A DNA stretch of 7,179 bases, from contig DASUGM010000289.1 of the NCBI GenBank assembly GCA_036274055.1, forward strand, positions 1 through 7,179, written 5' to 3'. Source of the DNA: DASUGM01 sp036274055 (GTDB taxonomy: Bacteria > Acidobacteriota > Vicinamibacteria > Vicinamibacterales > SCN-69-37). The translations under genes were made by a program, and so were the position numbers. A model generated the notes under the pieces. That model made no database searches and was not told where the DNA came from. It saw only the letters and a program-made list of their open reading frames with translations. Shown one piece after another: positions 1-5,367 of this stretch. How positions within the stretch are numbered: position 1 is the stretch's first letter; the number at the start of each line of letters is the position of its first letter.

Positions 1-230
1 CCGGATTGGATTGACCGATTGACTGATGGACCGATTGGATTGCAGGCATTGACGGAGTGGCGGATTGGCGACAATCCGCCACTCCGTTTTCGTTTCGCGC
101 GGAGATCGCATGGCGGTCGTGCCAATCAGGCGATCCGGCAATAGCTGGTTCGGCAATAATTACGGCAATCGGATTGTTCAATTCGGCAATCCAATCCGGC
201 AATGCCCTCGATACGGCAATCCGGCAATGA
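1..230. repeat. Interspersed short-repeat region (ATTG / CGGCAAT words)
   Basis: The gap before the first gene is built from two complementary short words. From 1 to 67 the + strand carries seven ATTG words, mostly as GGATTG or CCGATTGG. From 136 to 228 it carries seven exact CGGCAAT copies, starting at 136, 151, 163, 184, 197, 214 and 222. The two halves are partly complementary: the 13 bases at 1-13 are the exact reverse complement of 187-199. The spacing is irregular (8 to 21 nt), so this is neither a CRISPR array nor a simple tandem repeat. I recall similar low-complexity gaps in acidobacterial genomes, but could not check that here. The last copy runs into the start codon of the first gene (ATG at 227). 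No gene is supported in 1-226. Confidence 0.8.
52..90 (+). terminator. Perfect hairpin followed by T-tract, likely intrinsic terminator of an upstream gene
   Basis: Positions 53-67 (CGGAGTGGCGGATTG) pair perfectly with 72-86 around a GCGA tetraloop. An extra A-T pair (52/87) can close the stem at 16 bp. The right arm runs straight into TTTT (87-90) and more T-rich sequence (TTTTCGTTT). A strong GC-rich stem followed by Ts on the + strand is the standard intrinsic terminator layout, so it probably ends a + strand gene lying before the window. The stem is built from the same GGATTG/CAATCC words as the surrounding repeats, so it may instead be a palindromic member of that repeat family with chance Ts after it. 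Confidence 0.55.
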
Positions 231-895
231 CAAGAGTTCTCCACGTAGAAGCAACCGTGCACGGCCGGATCCTGGTGCGCGAATCAGCGACGCCCGCGGG
301 CGTGCTCGCGCTCTTCCACGGCTACGCGCAAAGTGCTGAAGACGCGCTGAACGACATCGAAGGCGTACCAGGTCTCGATCGCTGGACCGTGGTCGCCATC
401 CAGGCGCTGCATCCGTTCTACACCCGCGGCGGCCGCGACGCGGGCGGCGACAAGATCGTCGCCAACTGGATGACCCGGCAGGATCGCGATCTTGCGATTG
501 CCGACAACGTCGCCTACATCGATCGGGTGATCGACGCCGTGAACCCCCTCAAGACCCAAGACCCAGGCCCCAAGACCGTTTGTTTCGTCGGCTTCTCGCA
601 GGGCGCGTCAATGGCGTATCGCGCCGCGATGCTCGGGCGCCACGAACCGGCCGGCATTGTCGCGCTGGCCGGAGACATTCCGCCCGAGGTGCGCGCGTCG
701 CAGCGGCGAATCTGGCCGCGGGTCCTGATCGGCGTCGGCGACGGCGAGCAGTGGTACACCGCCCCGAAACTCGAATCCGACGTGACGTTTCTGCTTGCCG
801 CCGGCGTCACCCCAGAGGTCTGCAAATTCTCCGGCAAGCACGAATGGACCCAGGAGTTTCGCGAGCAGGTGGGCCGGTGGCTGGGCCAGACCTGA
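227..895 (+). CDS. Alpha/beta hydrolase, phospholipase/carboxylesterase type
   Basis: This 222-residue protein is a predicted cytosolic serine hydrolase; no signal peptide is visible. A HG oxyanion motif lies at H31-G32 (FHGYAQS). The nucleophile elbow is GFSQG with Ser124, followed by a helix (ASMAYRAA). An acidic residue follows the next strand (D172 or E174 in GVGDGEQWYT), and His205 in GKHEW completes the likely triad. Length and motif order fit the compact phospholipase/carboxylesterase branch, which usually hydrolyses small carboxyl esters; the substrate cannot be told. I chose ATG 227 because the fold begins there (MTRVLHVEATVHG). An upstream in-frame ATG at 110 has a GGAG 5 nt before it, but would add only repeat-derived residues (SGNSWFGNNYGN). 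ATG 227 has no Shine-Dalgarno and sits inside the last CGGCAAT copy. A heptamer repeat lies within the gene at 551-578. The gene seems monocistronic, since a large palindrome follows it. Confidence 0.85.
   Translation: MTRVLHVEATVHGRILVRESATPAGVLALFHGYAQSAEDALNDIEGVPGLDRWTVVAIQALHPFYTRGGRDAGGDKIVANWMTRQDRDLAIADNVAYIDRVIDAVNPLKTQDPGPKTVCFVGFSQGASMAYRAAMLGRHEPAGIVALAGDIPPEVRASQRRIWPRVLIGVGDGEQWYTAPKLESDVTFLLAAGVTPEVCKFSGKHEWTQEFREQVGRWLGQT
551..578 (+). repeat. Four-copy heptamer tandem repeat inside the hydrolase gene
   Basis: Four consecutive 7-nt units begin at 551, 558, 565 and 572. Units 1 and 2 are both AAGACCC, unit 3 is AGGCCCC and unit 4 is AAGACCG. The tract encodes the polar, proline-containing stretch around KTQDPGPKT (residues 109-117), directly before the strand leading to the GFSQG nucleophile elbow, so it probably forms a surface loop. 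Seven is not a multiple of three, so gain or loss of one unit would shift the frame. Confidence 0.7.
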
Positions 896-919
896 GCGGC
901 GTTCATCCAGCTAGTCTGC

Positions 920-962
920 TGGGGGCCATTGGACCGCCCCCCAGGCGGTCCAATGGCCCCCA
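920..962. repeat. Perfect 19-bp palindrome (hairpin) in the gap between hydrolase and PadR genes
   Basis: Positions 920-938 (TGGGGGCCATTGGACCGCC) are the exact reverse complement of 944-962, around the 5-nt loop CCCCA. It lies 25 nt after the hydrolase stop codon. The stem is long and GC-rich enough to fold strongly in RNA from either strand. No T-tract follows on either side (CACCTCGACG on +, AGCAGACTAG on -), so it is not a textbook intrinsic terminator. It could still stop transcription, protect the hydrolase mRNA 3' end, or be a palindromic repeat element. It shares ATTGG and GGACCG words with the repeats at 1-67. Confidence 0.8.
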
Positions 963-1042
963 CCTCGACGGGAGCGACATGCGTCGAACCGGAGGCCGCC
1001 CGGTCGACAGGACTCCAAGCTAACCGCGATGTAAGCTGGTCC

Positions 1043-1065
1043 GTCCCATCACTGACTGATGGGAC
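1043..1065. promoter_or_regulatory. Inverted repeat at the PadR start, possible operator or RBS-masking hairpin
   Basis: GTCCCATCA (1043-1051) and TGATGGGAC (1057-1065) form a perfect 9-bp inverted repeat around CTGAC, ending 4 nt before the PadR start codon. PadR regulators commonly bind dyad sites in their own promoter regions, so autoregulation through this site is plausible inference. The right arm also holds GGGA (1061-1064), the only Shine-Dalgarno-like sequence at a fitting distance (5 nt) from ATG 1070. Folding in the mRNA would hide it. Confidence 0.5.
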
Positions 1066-1069
1066 TCAC

Positions 1070-1405
1070 ATGGGCCTGACCAACGCCGACTCCGACCTCC
1101 TGCCCGGCACCCTCGAACTGCTGGTGCTCAAGACGCTGCTGCGTGAAGCCCGTCACGGCTACGGCATCGTCGAGCACCTGCGCGTCGCGTCCGGGGACGC
1201 GCTCACGGTCGGAGAAAGCGCGCTTTACCCGGCGCTGCAGCGGCTGTTGCTGAACGGGTGGGTGACGGCGTCGTGGGGCGCGTCGGAGAACAACCGCCGC
1301 GCCCGCTTCTACACGATCACCGCCAGCGGCAGGCGGCAGCTCGAGAAGGAACGCGCCGCGTTCGCGCGCCGCGTTGGTCTCGTGCAGCGCGTGCTCGAGG
1401 CGTAG
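1070..1405 (+). CDS. PadR-family winged-helix transcriptional regulator (acidobacterial type)
   Basis: This short regulator (111 residues) is a DNA-binding winged helix-turn-helix protein, probably acting as a dimeric repressor. The N-terminal helix reads LLPGTLELLVLKTL (residues 10-23), followed by HGYGI (29-33). The likely recognition helix is ESALYPALQRLLLNGW (49-64). The wing ends in RRARFYTIT (76-84), with the PadR-typical TASGRRQLEKE after it. A short C-terminal helix closes the protein, as in the minimal PadR class found beside ADOP permeases in Acidobacteriota. The start at ATG 1070 is chosen because the family begins with a short tail and then the LLPGTLELLVL helix; the frame stays open further upstream but runs through palindromic gap sequence. 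It is followed after 9 nt by the permease gene, whose ribosome binding site overlaps this stop codon. The inducing signal is unknown. Confidence 0.92.
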   Translation: MGLTNADSDLLPGTLELLVLKTLLREARHGYGIVEHLRVASGDALTVGESALYPALQRLLLNGWVTASWGASENNRRARFYTITASGRRQLEKERAAFARRVGLVQRVLEA

Positions 1406-1408
1406 GAG
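1404..1408 (+). promoter_or_regulatory. Ribosome binding site of the permease gene, overlapping the PadR stop
   Basis: AGGAG lies 6 nt before ATG 1415 and shares its first two bases with the TAG stop of the PadR gene (1403-1405). This fixes the permease start and suggests translational coupling between regulator and permease. It is the clearest Shine-Dalgarno sequence in the window. Confidence 0.75.
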
Positions 1409-1414
1409 AGGGAG

Positions 1415-4051
1415 ATGCGATTCCTGCGACGACTCTCGTTCTGGCTGAACCGACGTCGGGCCGAAGACGAACTCCGTGAAGAGATGGAAACGCATCGCGT
1501 CATGCGCGAGGCCGCGCTCCAGCGCGACGGCGCCGCCGATGCCCGCGGCGAGAGCCGGCGCGCGCTCGGCAACGTGGCCCTTGCCGCCGACGACGTCCGC
1601 GACGTGTGGATCTGGCCGTGGCTCAACGACGTCGTTCGCGACGTGCGTTACGCGTTGCGCATACTGCGCCGGCGTCCGGCGTTTGCGGTGACCTGTGTCG
1701 CCACCATCGCCATCGGCACCGGCGCGCTGACTTCCGTGCTGTCGGTCGTCCACGCCGTCCTGATGAGTCCGCCGCCGTATCCGAATCACGCGCGCATCGT
1801 CCAGGTTGGCCAGGTGGTGAAGGGCCGCGTCCGCGACGAAGTTTCGGCGCCGGATGTCCTGGCGCTGCGCGCGCGTGGCGGAGCGCTGAGCGAAGTGACG
1901 ACGGCCTGGACGTCGTCGGCGAGTTTGACTGGCGGCGCGCTGCCGGAGCGCGCGCGGCTCGTCTACACGGACTCACGCGCGTTTTCGATTCTCGGGACGC
2001 CGCCGATTGCCGGCCGTGTGCCGACCGTGGCCGACGAAGCCCCTGGCGCGCCGCCGGTCGTCGTCCTGAGCCAGTCCCTGTGGGCACAACAATTCGCGTC
2101 GGATCCCGCGATTCTCGGCACGTCGTTGCGGATCGACGGGGCCGGTTACACCGTGATCGGTGTGATGCCGGCATCGTTTCGCTTCCCGGCGCCGTACTGG
2201 TCGGTCGGTGACCTGTGGCTGCTCCGCGGCGCGACGCACCCGTCGTGGCCCGACCTGCGCGATCCGACGATGCTCGCGTTCGGGTTGATCGCCGAGGGCG
2301 CGCCGCTCGCGCGCGCACAGCAGGAAGCGGACGCCACTGCCGCGGCGCTCGACGCCAGATATCCGAAATCCGGCACGATCGGTTTGCGCCTGCTGCCCTA
2401 TGCCGAGACGGTCCGCGCCGGATCACGGCCGCGGCTGCTGCTGATTCTCGGCGCCTCGGGCGTCGTCCTGCTGATCGTCTGCGTCAACATCGTCAACCTG
2501 CTGCTCGGGCGCAGCGTCGATCGGCATCGGGAACTGGCGGCCCGCGCGGCGCTTGGCGCTGGCCGGGCGCGGCTGGCGCGGCAGCTGATCACCGAAACGC
2601 TGATCCTGTTTTCGCTCGGCGGCGCCGCGGGTGTAGTGCTCGCGATGTGGGGATCGCGCGCGATCGTCGCGATTCGATCGTTCAGTATTCCGCGGATGGA
2701 AGAAGCCGCGGTGAATCTGCCGGTCGCGGCGATGGCGCTCGCCGCCGTGATCAGCGCGGCGTTGATCGTCGGCAGCGTGATCGCGTTACAGGCGACGTCG
2801 GGCGGGCGGCTGGGACTTGATGACGCCGGCGCCCGCGGTGCGTCGCAGGGACGCCGCTGGCGGAGGATTCAGCGCGCGCTGGTCGCCGCGGAAGTCGGTC
2901 TTGCCCTGGTGCTGCTCTGCGGCGCCGGCGTACTGCTCGAGGGCGCGCGGGCGCAGGCGCGCGTCGATCCCGGCTTCAACACTGACGGCCTGCTTCACGC
3001 GCGCCTGACGCTCCCGCGCGAGAAATACGTGACGCTGGCGTCGCAGCGCCAGTTCTTCGATCGGCTGACCGCCACGCTCGCCGCAGTGCCCGGAGTCCGC
3101 GACGCCGGTATCGTCGACGTCCCGCCTGGCGTCGGCGGGTCGAACGCGCCGGGCATCCTCATCGAAGGCGAGCCACTGCCGGCGACCGAGCGCGAACTGC
3201 GCAGCGCCAACGTGCGGATGGCAAACGCCGAGTACTTTTCGACGCTCGGTCTCACCGCCCGCGCCGGCCGGCTGTTCACTGCCGCCGATCGCGAGACGAC
3301 GCAGGTGGCGGTGGTGAACGAAGCCTTCGTCGCGAAGCATTTGAGCGGCGGGCCGGCGGTCGGCCGGCAGATTCGGGTCGCGCTGCGCGGCACGACGATC
3401 GCGCAGGCGCCACCGCGGACCATCATCGGCGTTTACGCCGACATCAAAGAGAAGACCATCTACGAACCGACGCCGCCGACGGTGTGCCTGCCGATCGGCG
3501 CGCGCGACTCGACGCGCATGGCGATCGTCGTCAGGACCGATCGAGAATTTGGCGAGATGACACCGGCGGTCCGCCGTGCCATCGCGGACGTCGATCCGGA
3601 GCAGGCGGCGTTCGGCTTCATGGGCCTTGGCGAGCTGATGGGCAGCGAGCTGTCGCTGAACAAGCTCAACCTGCAGCTGCTCGGCACCTTGGGCGGCGTC
3701 GCGCTGGCCCTGGCGGTGATCGGTGTCTACGGCGTCACCGCGCATGCCGTCCGGCAGCGGACACGGGAGATCGCAATCCGGCTGGCGCTCGGGATCACAC
3801 CCGCGGCGGTGCGGCGCCTGTTGCTGCGCGAGTGCACCTGGTTGATTGCCGCCGGTTTCCTCGGTGGTGGTGCCGTCGCGCTCTGGAGCGCGGGCCTACT
3901 GCGGTCGCTCGTCTACGGCATCGATCACACCAGCTGGACGACGTTTGCGGCGGCGGGCGCCGTGCTCGCGGTGACGGTGCTCGCCGGGTGCTATGTCCCG
4001 GCGCGGCGGGCGGCACGGGTCGATCCGGCGCTGGTGCTACGGTCGGAATAG
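1415..4051 (+). CDS. ADOP-type duplicated orphan ABC permease (MacB/FtsX-like)
   Basis: This 878-residue inner-membrane protein is a fused double copy of the MacB/FtsX permease unit. A soluble N-terminal prefix rich in Arg and Glu (1-80, FLRRLSFWLNRRRAEDELREEME) precedes TM1 (about 89-117). A periplasmic MacB-type core follows (about 120-335, with PPVVVLSQSLW and YTVIGVMP). TM2-TM4 lie at about 340-363, 391-412 and 434-458, with the cytosolic RHRELAARAALGAGRARL coupling segment between. The second copy starts with TM5 (486-509), has a second periplasmic core (about 515-745, with VAVVNEAFVAKHL) and ends with TM6-TM8 (753-775, 806-828, 842-860). Its coupling segment is RQRTREIAIRLALG, and the C-terminus is PARRAARVDPALVLRSE, typical of the family. 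No Walker A or ABC signature is present here or in a neighbour, hence 'orphan'. Related permeases couple ATP hydrolysis to periplasmic movement or export; the substrate here is unknown. It probably forms an operon with the PadR gene. Confidence 0.95.
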   Translation: MRFLRRLSFWLNRRRAEDELREEMETHRVMREAALQRDGAADARGESRRALGNVALAADDVRDVWIWPWLNDVVRDVRYALRILRRRPAFAVTCVATIAIGTGALTSVLSVVHAVLMSPPPYPNHARIVQVGQVVKGRVRDEVSAPDVLALRARGGALSEVTTAWTSSASLTGGALPERARLVYTDSRAFSILGTPPIAGRVPTVADEAPGAPPVVVLSQSLWAQQFASDPAILGTSLRIDGAGYTVIGVMPASFRFPAPYWSVGDLWLLRGATHPSWPDLRDPTMLAFGLIAEGAPLARAQQEADATAAALDARYPKSGTIGLRLLPYAETVRAGSRPRLLLILGASGVVLLIVCVNIVNLLLGRSVDRHRELAARAALGAGRARLARQLITETLILFSLGGAAGVVLAMWGSRAIVAIRSFSIPRMEEAAVNLPVAAMALAAVISAALIVGSVIALQATSGGRLGLDDAGARGASQGRRWRRIQRALVAAEVGLALVLLCGAGVLLEGARAQARVDPGFNTDGLLHARLTLPREKYVTLASQRQFFDRLTATLAAVPGVRDAGIVDVPPGVGGSNAPGILIEGEPLPATERELRSANVRMANAEYFSTLGLTARAGRLFTAADRETTQVAVVNEAFVAKHLSGGPAVGRQIRVALRGTTIAQAPPRTIIGVYADIKEKTIYEPTPPTVCLPIGARDSTRMAIVVRTDREFGEMTPAVRRAIADVDPEQAAFGFMGLGELMGSELSLNKLNLQLLGTLGGVALALAVIGVYGVTAHAVRQRTREIAIRLALGITPAAVRRLLLRECTWLIAAGFLGGGAVALWSAGLLRSLVYGIDHTSWTTFAAAGAVLAVTVLAGCYVPARRAARVDPALVLRSE

Positions 4052-4064
4052 CCGGCGCATCCAC

Positions 4065-4070
4065 TAGAAT
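4065..4070 (+). promoter_or_regulatory. Candidate -10 element (TAGAAT) for the outer-membrane barrel gene
   Basis: TAGAAT matches the TATAAT consensus at five of six bases and lies in the short gap between the permease stop and the barrel gene. Transcription would start near 4077-4078, which coincides with GTG 4078 and would make the mRNA leaderless. The best -35-like match (TCGGAA at 4043-4048, 16-nt spacer) is poor, matching three of six. No Shine-Dalgarno precedes GTG 4078, which agrees with a leaderless start but does not prove it. Confidence 0.35.
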
Positions 4071-4077
4071 CTACGCG

Positions 4078-5367
4078 GTGTTTCCTCCGCGTCTCCGGGA
4101 ATCTCTGCGTCTCCGCGTGAGCCGTCCGTGGGGTTGCCGGCAGGCCGCCGTTGGTCTGCGCGCCGTTCTCTTCCTGTGCCTGGCGACGCCGTCGTTCGCA
4201 CAAACCGCGGCCGCGCCGCCCGAGCCCCAGACGCGCGCCGAGCAACTGCAGCAGCAGCGCGAGGCGAAAGCCATCGAGGTGAAGCCGTACGAGCCGAACG
4301 CCCTCGAACGCACGATGGACCTGGCCGAAGGGAAAGTACTTCCGTTTCTGATGCGCGACGGCCTTTACGGCAAGGTCGGCAGCATCTCGACGAGCAGCGG
4401 CTTCGCGCTCGGCGCCGGCTATCGTGATCGATCGCTGATTCGCGGCTTGGGCGCGCTGGATCTCTTCGGCGGCTGGTCACTCAAGCATTACTGGACGTTG
4501 TCCAGCGCGGTCGACTTCCCGGTGGCGCGGCGCGAACGGGTGTTGCTCAATGGCTACGCGCGCCGCTACTCGTTCGTCGAGGAAGAATTCACCGGCATCG
4601 GTCCGGACTCGACGCGAGATCAGCGGGTGGTCTACTCGATGAAGGGATGGGTGGCCGGCGGCGGCTTGAAGTTCAAACCGGTCAAGCCGTTGATCTTCGG
4701 CGCCGGCGTCGAGTATCAGGATCCGGAAGTCGGCCCGGGCAACGGCGCGCGGTTTCCATCGATCGAAACGTTCTTTGACGACGCGACGGCACCGGCGTTT
4801 GCCGGCGCGCCGGAGTTCACGAAGCCGTGGGCGTTCGTCGAGGTCGACTATCGCGAGCCGCTGAACGCCCGCCGCGGCGGCTATTACCGGGTCGACGTCA
4901 GCCGCGTCGAAGACCGCAGGGGCGGCGCGACGTCGTTCACGCGCGCCGACGTCGATCTGCGTCAGTTTTTCAGCTTTCTTGCCGAGCGACGGATTATCGC
5001 CGTCCGCGCGCTCGCGTCGACGACCGAGACCGACGACGGCGCACGAGTGCCGTTTTACCTGATGCCGACGCTCGGCGGCAACGACACGCTGCGCGGCTTC
5101 CGGGCGCTGCGGTTTCACGGCGCGCACCGGATGCTGCTGCAGGCCGAGTACCGATTCGAGGTCTGGTCGGGTTTCGACGCGGCGCTGTTCTATGACACCG
5201 GCAAGGTCGCCGATCAGCGCAGCGGTCTGAATTTCAAGAACCTCGAGAAGGACTACGGGATGGGCTTCCGCTTCGCCACCGACAAGGGCGTCGTCCTCCG
5301 CGTGGACGGGGCGTTCGGCAGCCGCGACGGCAGGCACCTGCACATCGTGTTCGGCGGGGTGTTCTAG
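4078..5367 (+). CDS. Omp85/BamA-D15-like outer-membrane beta-barrel protein without POTRA domains
   Basis: This exported protein (429 residues from GTG 4078) probably forms a beta-barrel in the outer membrane. The hydrophobic signal segment AVGLRAVLFLCLATPSFA ends at a likely cleavage site after A41. A short Gln-rich stretch (LQQQREAK) follows. Then come amphipathic strands with alternating aromatics. The segment GGNDTLRGFRALRFHG (333-348) carries the RGF signature of the Omp85 loop-6 motif, followed by LLQAEYRFEVW and FYDTGKV. The C-terminus ends in Phe after HIVFGGVF, as expected of a barrel assembly signal. Only about 50 residues lie between signal peptide and barrel, too few for a POTRA domain, whereas BamA and TamA carry several. 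The start is uncertain: GTG 4078 fits a leaderless TAGAAT promoter but its first codons are an 18-nt repeat; GTG 4117 would give a 28-residue signal peptide. The stop codon overlaps the next start by one base. A lipid, protein or adhesin role is possible; none is shown. Confidence 0.82.
   Translation: MFPPRLRESLRLRVSRPWGCRQAAVGLRAVLFLCLATPSFAQTAAAPPEPQTRAEQLQQQREAKAIEVKPYEPNALERTMDLAEGKVLPFLMRDGLYGKVGSISTSSGFALGAGYRDRSLIRGLGALDLFGGWSLKHYWTLSSAVDFPVARRERVLLNGYARRYSFVEEEFTGIGPDSTRDQRVVYSMKGWVAGGGLKFKPVKPLIFGAGVEYQDPEVGPGNGARFPSIETFFDDATAPAFAGAPEFTKPWAFVEVDYREPLNARRGGYYRVDVSRVEDRRGGATSFTRADVDLRQFFSFLAERRIIAVRALASTTETDDGARVPFYLMPTLGGNDTLRGFRALRFHGAHRMLLQAEYRFEVWSGFDAALFYDTGKVADQRSGLNFKNLEKDYGMGFRFATDKGVVLRVDGAFGSRDGRHLHIVFGGVF
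4085..4120 (+). repeat. Two-copy 18-nt direct repeat at the 5' end of the barrel gene
   Basis: The units at 4085-4102 (CTCCGCGTCTCCGGGAAT) and 4103-4120 (CTCTGCGTCTCCGCGTGA) share the nonamer GCGTCTCCG at an 18-nt offset. The word CTCTGCGTCTCCGCGTGA resembles a degenerate CT/GCGT-rich gap repeat that I recall from several bacterial phyla; a database search would be needed to confirm it. Read as protein it gives RLRESLRLRVS, so the first codons of the gene may be captured repeat DNA. Confidence 0.55.

Noticed and set aside
65..226. Upstream extension of the first hydrolase to position 65 or 110
   Set aside because: The added residues are translated hairpin and CGGCAAT repeats. The GGAG before ATG 110 keeps that start possible but less likely than ATG 227.
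136..228. CRISPR array from the seven CGGCAAT copies
   Set aside because: The repeats are only 7 nt long and the spacing varies from 8 to 21 nt, with no unique spacers of constant length.
1004..1035. Sigma-70-type promoter before PadR (TCGACA at 1004-1009, TGTAAG at 1030-1035)
   Set aside because: The -10 match is only four of six and the spacer is 20 nt, too long to support.
929..1069. Upstream extension of the PadR reading frame
   Set aside because: These codons cover half of the palindrome at 920-962 and the dyad at 1043-1065, and the family fold starts at MGLTNADSDLLPGTLELL.
2786..3745. Long open frame on the minus strand within the permease gene (319 codons)
   Set aside because: It lies antisense to a well-supported permease, its translation is Arg/Ala/Asp/His-rich with no domain, and GC-rich codon use keeps opposite frames open.
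3484..4077. Upstream extension of the barrel reading frame into the permease gene
   Set aside because: The extension translates the permease 3' end out of frame into Arg/Gly/Ala-rich sequence. The signal peptide only begins after about 4117.
4477..5343. Long open frame on the minus strand within the barrel gene (288 codons)
   Set aside because: It is antisense to the barrel gene, which has a signal peptide, the RGF motif and a terminal Phe. The minus frame shows no recognisable domain.
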